Of a stretch of DNA of 40,135 nucleotides, positions 10,068-20,300 are shown in pieces. Numbering within the stretch: the first letter of the stretch is position 1; each line of letters begins with the position of its first letter. The DNA is taken from positions 64,001 through 104,135 of the forward strand of contig JAUCBJ010008264.1 of NCBI GenBank assembly GCA_032718475.1, given 5' to 3'. Below the pieces are notes generated by a model. The model made no database searches and was not told where the DNA came from. It was given only the letters and a program-made list of their open reading frames with translations. This DNA is from Nemertoderma westbladi (Eukaryota > Xenacoelomorpha > Nemertodermatida > Nemertodermatidae). The translations under genes and the position numbers were made by a program.

Positions 10068-10730
10068 AGTTCGCGACTTCAGGATCACTTTCGGACCAAC
10101 CACGAGAGTCATCTAATCGGAACCTATGGGACTCCAGCATTGGACAATGCCGTGGCCAAGTATCTCCACTGTGTTACTGTCGGAACAGAATCCAACTTCG
10201 GGATCCTGATGTCGATGAAGCAACCACTGAGAAAACAGTGGAAGAGGTTTGTCGAGGCTGTCCAGAAGGAAAAATTCATTATATTCGACGATGAAGGAAT
10301 TACAGAGGAACTTATGGATGGTTTCCGTAACGCACGTCGAACAATACAGTTACACTTGGCCGGGCCATGCGGGGATGTTTTCCTATTCGATCTTGCGATA
10401 TACGACTGGAGCATCAAACTGAAGATCGATCGACTGCCACACACTATTATTCAGGATGACACGATCACCAAGTTTGGCTTGGCGATATCGCACGATATTG
10501 AGCGCATAGAGGGACATAAACTCCCCAACTTGTTGGATGCTCAAGTCTTGTATATGGCATTGACAGCTCCATATGGACTTGGACTCAACGACGTCACTGA
10601 CATATACGGATCTGCCGCCTACGGACCAATGATGGGACTTATATGCCATAAACCGATCAATAGGAAATGTTCGCATAATTTTCATTGCTGGTGGCGGGCA
10701 TATATGAAATTCATAAACTCTAATAAATGA
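10068..10730 (+). pseudogene. RNase D / EXD1-like 3'-5' exonuclease segment (DEDD fold), incomplete
   Basis: Open from after a TAA at 10065-10067 to the TGA at 10728-10730 (220 codons), with no ATG at a sensible start; the first good Met is internal. FIIFDDEGI matches exonuclease motif I (FDxEG). DVFLFDLAIYDW is the usual core strand that follows. KFGLAISHDIERI aligns with motif II, with Asp at the expected place. NLLDAQVLYMALTAPYGLGL matches the 'D-x-Q' helix. This is the domain order of the DEDDy family, which trims nucleic acid 3' ends or, in some members, has lost catalysis and binds RNA. The C-terminal Tyr-Asp motif III is absent before the stop. The likely cause is a missing exon or decay. 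It could be part of a transposon-borne protein, given the setting. Confidence 0.5.
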
Positions 10731-10919
10731 ATAATCCGAAAAGTCCCCAGCACTGTGCGCAAAAACTGGAAGGGTGAAAAGTTAAAATTAATAACGGCGG
10801 TATTTAATGACGACTAAACACAAACCGTCACTCACCATGCTTTTAAAAGGGCCCAGATCCCCAGAATTCAAGTACAATCTGGCACCAGGTCGAGTTCCTG
10901 GATGCCAAGGGAAAAATGC

Positions 10920-11520
10920 CTGAGAGGTGCCTGTCAGCCTAGCATGAGCCTGAAAAGGATTCTGGCTAGGGTGACACTAGGCATCATGAAGGCGGGTACT
11001 CCAAGCCGAGCCGGTTGGCGTAGCACGAGCCTGAAAAGGATTCGGGTTATGTTGACACTAGGCAGAGCGTGGGTGAAAGGGACATGGACAGCTGACACCT
11101 GAGCTAAGTCGCTTGACTTGCCTTAGGACCAACCCTGAAAGGGATTGCTAGGGGCGAGCGGAACGCAAGGGACTGACCGAGGGACTCGGACCACCCGAAC
11201 AGCGCCTGTCAGCTTAGTGCGAGCCTGAAATGGATTCGAACCCTGGTGACACTAGACTTCGTGAAGACCCGACAAAGCCCGAAGTTAAACCGCTTGACCT
11301 GCCTTAGGACTCACCCCGAAATGGATGGCGATGGGCGAGCGGTACGCTGAAGGGTCGATGTATTACCAACCAGACGGAGTGATATGCAGCATCACTGCTG
11401 CATTCTCTCACCAACCGACAGACACCCAACGGACAGCCGAGCGGAGCCGGTTAGCGTAGCACGAGCCTGAAAAGGATTCGGGCTACAGTGACACTAGGCA
11501 AAGCGAGGGATAGACGCGAG
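10920..11520. repeat. Array of structured RNA-like repeats (two alternating unit types)
   Basis: Six units share a core CYGAAANGGAT. Type A units (cores near 10950, 11030, 11222, 11467) read GAGCCTGAAAAGGATTC, followed by GGGCTA-like and GTGACACTAGGC segments. Type B units (near 11140 and 11318) read CGCTTGAC(T/C)TGCCTTAGGA, then ACCCTGAAAGGGAT or CCCCGAAATGGAT, then GGGCGAGCGG. In type A the AGCCTGAA and TTCNGGCT segments pair around AAGGA. An alternative pairing of flanks changes in a compensating way: CCTAGC/GCTAGG in one copy and GTAGC/GCTAC in another. One type A copy contains GGATTCGAACCC, the complement of a tRNA B box, and the minus strand near 11105 has TTAGCTCAGGTG, like an A box. 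Structured RNA or tRNA-derived origin are both possible. Confidence 0.6.
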
Positions 11521-11620
11521 GGACGGACTACCAACGGGCAACGGACATTTGACGGCCTAATGACCGACTTATAGACGGACACAGACAGACATATAAAGAC
11601 ATATATCAAACGTAGTTCAT

Positions 11621-11644
11621 GGGGGGGGGGGGGGGGGGGGGGGG
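11621..11644. repeat. G24 homopolymer tract
   Basis: Twenty-four G in a row, the longest run in the window, just after the structured repeat array and a short ACAGACAGACATATAAAGAC stretch. Confidence 0.9.
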
Positions 11645-11879
11645 TTAAAATAAAAAAGTAAAATAAAGTATTCTGACATATTAAATAATTTGTAATGGAA
11701 GCTGATTAATATTGTTATAAAACTCAATCTTGTGTATATTCATTCTATTTATATTGGCATATTGGGGAGTCCCATATATTTGGAATCAGTGTTAAAATCG
11801 GTAAAAGAACTAGATTAGTAAGAATAAAATTGATGATTCAACCCAACTCGATCTTTTTCAATTTTTCCTGCATTATCCA

Positions 11880-12618
11880 ACAGCTCCCCGATCCAATATC
11901 TGGTGACTAGTCTTGTTGAGATTCACAACCAACTCAAACTTACATCGGCGTTAGAAGTAAAGGCAACAGGAAAACCTTTAAACACCACTGCAGATCCCAG
12001 CTCACCAACGAACTAGTTTAGGAAGCGAGATCGAATCAGACCACGCTGTATCAGTGGATGATCGACACAGTGAGCATGGAGCAGATGCGCTACGTTCTCC
12101 AGGAGAATTGGCAACTGCTCACCATGCTCGAACTATTCATGACAGTAGTCATTAATAAAGAGCCAAATGCGTTCCTTGTGTCGGATCGAACAGTTGGTAT
12201 CCGCGACTCGATCAACATTGTCCATCGGTCCATTGGTCATCTTTCCCGGTGTCAAAGGCGACACAGTTTTTTATGACGCGAGATTCCTTCTCGATACAGG
12301 TGTAAACAGGTAGGTACAGGAGAATCAGGAACAGATCACCGCACATTGCCATACACTCACTATGAGATCGGCGAGTATGCACTCGATGCTCCATCGGACA
12401 CATGGACGCTGTCCGAACTCACCGAATCTGACTCGATGTCGGAACATTGGACGGCCGTTACCAAAACAACCCGCGTGGATATGTACGATGAGCCTCCGAC
12501 AATCCTATTTACCCCAGGAGCGATACCCGAGTATCAACTTCGGAACTGCGACACGGACTGGCGGGATGGGCAAGCCATTCTCAGTACCGATCAGCCTACA
12601 GCCTCTCGACGAGAGTGA
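11880..12618 (+). pseudogene. Decayed or multi-exon coding region, possible LLDTG aspartic-protease motif
   Basis: A pyrimidine-rich stretch ending in AG (TTTTTCAATTTTTCCTGC ... CAACAG at 11879) precedes a coding-like segment. Several plus-strand frames take over from one another: SPIQYLVTSLVEIHNQ (11881 on), QTTLYQWMIDTVSMEQMRYV (ATG at 12058; stop at 12276), DTVFYDARFLLDTGVN (12250-12310), and ALDAPSDTWTLSEL (to the TGA at 12618). The LLDTG motif, preceded by a hydrophobic strand, resembles a retropepsin-type active site, but the frame closes three codons later (GTAAACAGGTAG), and CAG|GTGTAAAC could be a splice donor there. Either a host gene with short exons or a decayed element. No family is certain. 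Confidence 0.35.
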
Positions 12619-12659
12619 CACCCACTGTCCAAATCGACCATGGCACGGCCTCCGGGTTC

Positions 12660-13485
12660 TAGTATATTGAACAGCCGGGACCGTCGACTTAAACCTTCAG
12701 CTACGAAGAAGACATGATTATATCCCCAGCATATAGGATGGCGCACCTATAATTGGCCTGGTGGGAATACCTTGACGAATATAAGGTCAGTCCTACAAGG
12801 AAAATATTGATCAAATGCTACATATAGAAACAGGCGACTTTAGACCTGCCGAACTCTAGAGAAACATTAAAAGTATGCCAAACATAAATTGTGTGGTTTA
12901 GATGAAATCCCTAGATAGGTATGTAAAAAAGGAGTGTCCGTGAAAATTGCTTTATTTAATTGATCCTCGTATATTTACATCAACTCACTCTCTACGTTCG
13001 GTTGTGTAACAATCCAGTGAAATTAGCAGCTCACTGTAAATTGTCACACAGTTTGTTTGTATATAGGTTTTAAATTGCCCCCATTCTTTCTACATGGCAA
13101 ACTCCATTCACTAAGAATTATTTACACGGGTGCAATAATGTATGATATCATTGAGACCCTTTATTGCTTTAATAGGCTAGGCTACATCACAGTGTAACTC
13201 TATGAAAGAATTCACACTGTCACAATTCTCTAGTTTGTAATTAATTAATCGAATGTACTTTAATAACGGAGTATAATTACACCTCACTTTTATATTGATT
13301 CATTTACTAAAGAAACAGCAAGACTCCTTACAGCATGTAATACAACAATATTATAACTTTATTACTGTGGATGTAATGTCATGTAGCAAGCAGTGAGTGC
13401 TTGGTCTGTAGATTAAAAATGTATATTAACATACAGTAGCATTCAATATTCAGAGTAATTTTTTTATGTAGCTTTTTTATTTCAG
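12660..13485. other. No gene seen
   Basis: AT-rich sequence with no frame longer than 60 codons. Nothing repetitive was recognised. Confidence 0.5.
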
Positions 13486-14968
13486 TTAACCCTATTAGTA
13501 CCGGGCTATAAAATGTTGTACAAATACAAATAACAATAATATTGACCCCTCCCTCTAAAATCTACAAATTTCAAAAAAAATGTCTGATTTTTGTTTGTAC
13601 GTAGATCTCACTAGTCCTAATCCGACCAAAATAAAAAAAATTCGAAAAAGTACAGTGGTGGATATTTTGCTACACCAAAATTACAAGTAGTGAACAAGTT
13701 TCATAAAGATTGAAAGTTATAATTTTCGGCTAATTATTTTTCAATACAGGTTTTCTGCGGCGCAAAATCCATTGGAAACTGTTTAGAAATGATATGATTA
13801 CTATAAATGGATGTTTTAGCCCTCTACTTAGGCAAAAAATGAAAAAAAACAAGTAACCAGCACTTTTCAGTTTGAACACAAAATTTTTAATTCACTTATA
13901 CGATGCTATAAATTCAAATTTTTAGGTTTTCTAGGGTGCTGATTCTAATGGAATACATTTCTAATTTGCTAGATCACTGCTAATTGTATTTTTCGGCGTA
14001 ATATGGCAAAGTTTGGTGCTGGCACCAAATTTCGTACCCATCACCAAAAAGTACAAGTTTGAGTTGTCCAGTGCGGTTTTTATTGATTCCATCGGATTCA
14101 GGACCCTCATAAACCCGTATAACGCAAGAAACAAAATGATACTATCTATTGATCAATTTGCTTATTTTCAAAAATTTGTTGCTGGCACAACAATTTTCAC
14201 CCACCGACGAAAAATACAGATTTAAAAACTCTTATGGAATTTTTACATATTCCATTCATTGAATTCAGAACCTTTATCAATTGATATATTTGGTGGTTTT
14301 CAAAATTTGGAGCTAGCACCAAATTTTCCACCCAGTTCCGAAAAATACAAGTTTGAGATGTCTAGTTAGATAATTATTTATTTCATTGAATTCAGAACCG
14401 CCATAAACCTCTAAAACGCGAGAAATAAGTTGTAACGATCAATTTAACTATTGAATGGGACCAAATTTTGCACACCGCGCCGAAAAATGCAAGTTTGATA
14501 CTCCTAGTGCAACTCGTATATATTCCATCGAAATCACAGCCCCAAAAAACACATATTGCGCAAAAAACAGGTTCAAGCAATCAATTTACGAAATTGACAT
14601 ATTTCAAAATTTGGTGCTGGCACCAAAATTGGCATCCGCCGAAAAAAACAAGTTTGTAATTTCTAAATTTATTTAGAAGAATTCCATCTAATTGCAATCA
14701 CCAAAAAACCGGTGTAAATCAAAAATAGAGATGTTACAAATAATATTTAATGAAATGTAATTTTCAAAAAACGCCTCAAAAAAAGTGCCAAAATTAAAAA
14801 ATTGTGCTATAACTCGAAAACTTCCCAATACTTTTGAAAACCGTTTTCACTATTAGGAAGACAATAGATTTTTAGGAAAAGTCACAAAATGAATGATTCC
14901 TCACTGCGTTTGTTTCAGAGTTATAACAAAAAAAACCACGGGAAGGGTCATACATTTAATAGGGTTAA
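13486..14968. mobile_element. piggyBac-like non-autonomous element
   Basis: The left end is TTAACCCTATTA (13486-13497) and the right end TAATAGGGTTAA (14957-14968), a perfect 12-bp inversion. TTAA followed by CCC is the hallmark of the piggyBac superfamily: TTAA is the duplicated target site and the terminal repeat starts CCCT. The 1.48-kb interior has no transposase frame; it is mostly tandem units. The element would depend on a transposase encoded elsewhere. Beyond the first 12 bases the ends match only loosely. The small frames inside reflect the A/T-rich repeats. Confidence 0.72.
14005..14680. repeat. ~150-bp tandem units inside the piggyBac-like element
   Basis: Five diverged units, with starts near 14008, 14170, 14301, 14455 and 14600. 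Each has TTTGGTGCTGGCACCAAATT or a variant (itself a hairpin palindrome), then CACCGACGAAAAATACA-like and AAGTTTGA segments, then an ATTCCATCGAATTCAGAACC-like segment and an A-rich AACGCAAGAAACAA-like segment. Confidence 0.75.
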
Positions 14969-15669
14969 GGCATGAATCTGATTTAATAATAACAAATGTT
15001 TAATATTATTATTAAATTAAAATCATCAAAGCAGTGCAGTTAACGACACATTCGATATTTTTGTTTAGTTTGTCTTCTAAAGCAGGTAAACCTTGGTAGT
15101 GACAGTTGCAATAATTGCAACTGTTGCAATTACAATTATTGTAATAATTAATTGCATATAATTGGCATTAGATCTATGTAATTTTATTTTAAATAATAAT
15201 TTTTATTGTATATATATCATCTCTCGTACCAACCACTGACTGTTACTACTTTTTATATATGACCTCTATGGACTTATTGACTGTTACTAATCAATACTTT
15301 ATTACTATTTATTACAGGAGAATACAGTTACATTTGTTTTACATCAACACATCCGCAGTAATTAGTTTCAGTTTATAATATTGATTCATTGTTCACTTTT
15401 CTATCAGATGTCTCCAAGACGACGTATAAACATTCAAACTCGTTGCACCGCGGCGGTTTAGACTGTTCGATTAGACGTGGTCACCACCGAACATTTGCAA
15501 ATTATATTTAAGAAGTTTAAAAGTTATAAAATATAAACCTGCGATACATGAATGTGGAATTAAAGTGATAATAAGTACGGAGCTTAGGTGATAATGGGGT
15601 CCAACTTACAAAACATTTGGGCTGCAGTTAATTAGGGAAAAATTTGATGACTGATTGATTGGCAACGAA
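14969..15669. other. Upstream region of the secreted-protein gene; A/T-rich
   Basis: 15060-15160 has repeated GTTGCAAT / AATTGCAA / AATTATTGTAATAATT words. TTATAAAATATAAAC near 15524 is TATA-like, about 145 bp before the ATG. There is no in-frame coding extension: TGA at 15652-15654 closes the frame of the downstream gene. The promoter assignment is inference. Confidence 0.35.
15647..15658 (+). promoter_or_regulatory. Upstream mini-ORF (ATG ACT GAT TGA)
   Basis: A three-codon ORF that ends 11 nt before the main ATG at 15670, in a different frame. If transcribed in this leader it could reduce or tune initiation at the main ATG. Its inclusion in the mRNA is not known. Confidence 0.35.
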
Positions 15670-16320
15670 ATGGAATACTCCAAAGTGTCAATCATAATTA
15701 GTTTATCATTATTTTATGTAACTATTTGTTTAGGAGGCTCTTGTAAAACTGGAAATTCCCTTTTCGTAAAGTCCGAAAATGAACAACTACAAACCTATTT
15801 TACAGATGCATTGGTAGACCTCATAGTTACACAGAACAACTATAAGTATTTCAACTACACAAGGATTAAGAGAGACTGCAATACTTGCGGCATTGTACAT
15901 ATCAGATTCTCAGGAATTCCTGGAGATGATTTCAAATCCAAGGATGAGGTTGTATTCTATTACTCGACTCTAGAATGTTGGGACAAGTGTTTAGAGCTGA
16001 ACGAGCCTACATGCACACTGCAGTACAACATCGCTGTAGAGAGAGACCAGGATAGTATGTCGGATGATTTCTATCTTTTTATAAGGGTAGTTCGGTGGGG
16101 AGAAAGCTTTTTTACCGAAGTGGCAAGCACATGTCAATGGCAATGTTGCAATATTACCGGTAGCGGTTGTCCATCTGTGACATGGAAGGATGAACCCATA
16201 GCAGAAACCACGAGCATGGTTGTCATGGAAACCTCTACAGAAACAAACGGATCCCATAACATCGATCTGATCTTTCAGATACAGGTTGGAATTGTACTTC
16301 TTGGGGTTTTTATCTTCTAA
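15670..16320 (+). CDS. Cysteine-rich secreted, probably GPI-anchored surface protein (unrecognised)
   Basis: 216 residues from ATG 15670, the first Met after an in-frame TGA at 15652. Residues 6-22 (VSIIISLSLFYVTICLG) are a signal peptide core. The mature part has ten cysteines (25, 70, 73, 103, 107, 115, 155, 159, 160, 167) and N-glycosylation sites at 62 (NYT), 161 (NIT) and 193 (NGS). A Thr/Ser-rich stalk at 180-195 is followed by a hydrophobic tail (199-216) that ends exactly at the C-terminus with no cytoplasmic residues, the pattern of a GPI-anchor signal. A type I membrane protein with no tail is less likely. Ten cysteines ending in CxxxCC...C loosely recall Ly6/uPAR-type GPI proteins, but the domain is longer and the resemblance is weak. 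No intron is needed. This is the best candidate for a normal host gene. Function unknown. Confidence 0.7.
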   Translation: MEYSKVSIIISLSLFYVTICLGGSCKTGNSLFVKSENEQLQTYFTDALVDLIVTQNNYKYFNYTRIKRDCNTCGIVHIRFSGIPGDDFKSKDEVVFYYSTLECWDKCLELNEPTCTLQYNIAVERDQDSMSDDFYLFIRVVRWGESFFTEVASTCQWQCCNITGSGCPSVTWKDEPIAETTSMVVMETSTETNGSHNIDLIFQIQVGIVLLGVFIF

Positions 16321-17099
16321 GAGTGTTGGAAATCAACTATTTTGTTGGTGATGGTATAATTCTTTGAATATTTGTGTATTATAGATAGCGCCCATTCTTG
16401 AATTGCACCTGTTTGTGGGGTGGTAGAACTATTGTGTACCAGCAATATTTGTTGTCCCCGTATACCATTGCCATTTTCAGAAACTTTAAATTTTGAAGAT
16501 GTCACCTAAAATTGATTTTATTTTATAAAATGTGTCCAAAATTCTTATGATGGACCTTCCATTTCTTGGTTTTTCCATAACTCCGAATCATATAGAAGCG
16601 CTTTCAGAAACATAAAAATTGGAGTATCAATTTTCATCATTATATTTTGTGTGCCGCGAGCCAAATGTGGATCACCAAATAAACCACTTTGAAAATTTCA
16701 AAATTACGAGAACCGCGCTCAGTATTGTGGCACCAACAATTTAACGTAAGTCATTTTAAATGCGCTGAGATTTATGCCATTTGTATGATCATCCAAAAAA
16801 ACCCAGATAAGTATTTTAGTAATATATAATTTGCATTGCTGAGGTTGAAAACCCTCAAAACGACTCGAAATACGTTCCAAAATATACCTATGACTATCCA
16901 AACAGTTAATCCAACAATTACCTTAGATTGATTTTCAATTACGTATACAGTATATTTTATTGGTTTCATGACAAATAAAGGTATTTAATGTGTACATACT
17001 AGAGGATATTGCAAAAATAAAATTATTGTTTTATAGTTCATTTATAATCCAATTCTGTAATATACCTAACCGAATACGTGTTAACGTTTATGTTAATAA
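16321..17099. other. 3' flank of the surface-protein gene; no further gene seen
   Basis: AT-rich, without frames of note. AATAAA-type signals occur near 16679 (CAAATAAACC) and 16974 (CAAATAAAGG), far from the stop codon. It ends at the breakpoint of the inverted retroelement fragment. Confidence 0.45.
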
Positions 17100-17215
17100 A
17101 CTGTTGGTTAAGGAAGCTCAACAATCATGTTACCCCGATATAATAATGAACTTAAGGATGATCTTGACCATTTTGGTTGTACATGGGAGTTTAATCCACC
17201 TCATTCCTCGCACTT
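17100..17215 (+). pseudogene. Inverted, internally deleted fragment of the BEL/Pao integrase region
   Basis: 17100-17150 matches the strand encoding LLVKEAQQSCYPDIIM of the neighbouring element (complement of ~18008-18060). 17148-17215 is identical to the complement of 17281-17348 (NELKDDLDHFGCTWEF and on). Between them about 650 bp of the element is missing, and both parents share CTTAAGGA at the join, so a microhomology deletion is likely. The whole fragment is in opposite orientation to the main frame. Confidence 0.88.
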
Positions 17216-17348
17216 ATAGACTTAGTGTATTATCAAGAATACTTCTTATAGACCGTACTTTCCTCTCCCACACACCACCAAAGTGCGAGGAATGAGGTGG
17301 ATTAAACTCCCATGTACAACCAAAATGGTCAAGATCATCCTTAAGTTC
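17148..17348. repeat. 68-bp perfect inverted repeat, 65-bp spacer
   Basis: Arms 17148-17215 and 17281-17348 are identical on opposite strands. The spacer 17216-17280 is still integrase coding sequence. The terminal TAA of the large frame is created at the start of the inverted arm, so the rearrangement sets the C-terminus of the encoded protein. Confidence 0.9.
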
Positions 17349-20300
17349 GTTTATATTAATTAGTTGTTTATCCTCATTGAATGCTCCGATAAAATTAGAA
17401 CCATGGTCACTTCTTAATAACTTACAAGTGCCACGAATTGCTAAGAATCTCCTCAATGCATTTCTAAAGGTAGGAGTGTCCATCGAGCAGAGCATTTCTA
17501 TGTGAACTGCCCGTGAAACTAAACATGTAAATAGTAATGCCCATGATTTCTTTGTACTACAATTACGACGAGTTGTTTGTCCTTCAGTAATCGACCATGG
17601 GCCAAATACATCAATTCCTGTATTTGTGAATGGCGCAACAAGTTCTAATCGATCCTGTGGGAGATCTGCCATTTTCTGGATGCCCAATGGACCTCGAAGT
17701 CTCTGGCAAAGAGCACAGTTCCTGAATAGTTTATTCAAAAGCGTTCGACCTCCAATAATGTGAAATCCGCTGTTTCGTAATGCTCCAAGTGTCAGATGTC
17801 TGCCTTGATGTCCAACCTTAATGTGAAAATGTTGTAGAATCAATGTGGCTATTGGGTGGTGTGCAGGTATCAGTTGTGGATGACGGGCATCAAAAGGAAT
17901 ATCTGACCTTTTCAGTCTTCCTCCCACAAGTATTATACCAGTTGCATTTAAAACTGGTGCTAGCTTGGCAATAGCATTATCTTCCCTCAAAGATTTACCT
18001 TCCTTAAGTTTCATTATTATATCGGGGTAACATGATTGTTGAGCTTCCTTAACCAACAGTGTCACTGCCTCTAAAGGCGATATGATTTTCATATTTACCT
18101 TTCTAATCTTAGATACTAGTTTGTTGCAAAATGTTGCAACAATAATGACGACATTTATTATTTTATTCCAGGAGAAACAATGTTTGTATGTCTCATGAAA
18201 TAATGAACCTGAATTAACCTTTAGCACTTTTAAAGTTGTTTTTCTTTGCTCAATTTCTTCAGGTAATGATATTTCTTCAGTGTAATCATTTCCAAATCTA
18301 CAGGAATGGTCCCTCAACAATGCAGGACCAGTATACCATATAGAAGATTTCAACTCTTTAATCTTTATTGGCCTGGTAGCCATATCAGCTGGATTATTAT
18401 CAGTGGATATGTAATTCCACTGTGAAGATGATGAAATATTATGAATTACTTGAACTCGACGAGTCACATAACGACTGAAACATTTCTTTTTATTGTTCAA
18501 GTATCCTAAGACCACACGACTATCAGTATAATAATATAGTTCACTAGGTTTGTTCTGCATTGCTGTAATAATTTCTTTACTAGAGACTGTGGCGTCAACT
18601 GCAGCGCACAACTCTTTTCTTGGAACAGATGTAGCAGAATGTGGTATTACACGTGAATTCCCATTCACAAAGGCTACATGAATATCGCTATTTGAGTTAA
18701 CTGATCTTGAATATATAACATAACCAATGCCACTATCAGAAGCATCAGAAAATATATGTAACTCTGTTAAAATGGGTTCGCCAAAATTTATTGGTCGAAG
18801 TGAACGTGGAATCGTCAAGCAATTTAGCTCATGAAGAGAGTCAACCCAGTTGTTCCATTCATGACGAAATTCTCCAGGCAACTCTGTATCCCAATCATAT
18901 TCTACTAATATACTATTTCCTTCAGTGCGTCTTGGAATAACTTTCCTCTGGAATAGCCTTCCAGTTAAGATTATTGGACTTGCAAATCCAATTGGGTCAA
19001 AAATAGAATTTATGACTGCTAGTATACCTCTTTTGGTAAATGGCTTCTCAGGCAAATTAACTCGCATGATAAAACAATCTTTTTCAGAATCCCAAATAAC
19101 TCCTAGGGTCTTTTGAATTGCCGAACCAACTATTGCCACTTGAGATGACTGAACATTACTTGGTAAAGCCTCAAGTACCTCCTTATTGCTACACGTAATC
19201 TTGTGTAATCGTATATGAAATGTCTTCAAGACATCAATAGATCCCTGCAAAATCTCAATACATTTCTGGACGGTATTAGCACTTCCAAAACCGTCATCCA
19301 TGTAGAAATCGTTCTTTATATAATTTACAACTTCTTTAGGAGGGGTTGGTTTCACAATATCAACAGTGTGATGAAGATTAGCAATGGCAATGTTAGGACT
19401 AGGGCCATTGCCAAACAAATGTACTTTACTTCTATAAATAGCAAGCGGTAGCTTAGGATTATTATTTTGAAACCAAAAAAATCGTAAAAAATCACGATGT
19501 TCAGGATTTACTTCGAAGCAATAAAACATAGATTCGATGTCTGCTCCAAATCCAATGGCACCTTCCCTAAAATGTACTAATACATCTCTGAGTTTATTAT
19601 TCTTATCAGGCCCTTGTAGTAACTCTAAGTTCAGACTTGTGCCATAATATTTAGCTGAACTGTCGAAAACCATCCTCACTCTATTTTTATTTTCTTCTTT
19701 AACTGGAAATAGAGGAATATACCATGATTTTCCTTTAGGACAATGAATCTCATCACTGGGAACTAATTCAAATTTTTCTGTTGAAATAAATTTACCCATA
19801 GATGATAAGCATTGCTCGAGCTTATGAGAATCAGATTTCATTTTCATAAGCATATTATATGTTCTCTTATATACTGCATTCTTATTATCAGGCAGGATTG
19901 GATCAAGATCGCGGAAAGGTAAGGGAGATTGCAATCTTCCATCCAGATTTATTGTAATATTAGGTAATATACGTTGGTCAAATTGTAGATCTTCTATTGA
20001 TTTTCCTTTTAGCTCATCATCTGGAAAAGCAATAAATGGGTTGGAAGCAATTGCTTGTAGTGGATCTGGAAGAATATTATAATCATATTCCTTGAAACCT
20101 AATTTGGATGACAAATGGTTATGAGAACAACTATATTGTGTTCTTAATACTTTATGGGTTCTAAGCTTTATTGGACATGTTTCCCCTACAGCTGCCCACC
20201 CCAGAGGGGTTTTATGTATGATTGGAGAAATGTCACTGAATGTTTTAGTAATTAATAACTCATGGCAATCACGCCCAAGAAGTAGTAGTGTTCTGCTATT

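Noticed and set aside
10920-11520. Hammerhead ribozymes or 5S rRNA in the structured array
   Set aside because: No CTGANGA...GAAA core was found for a hammerhead, and the 5S internal control region is not matched.
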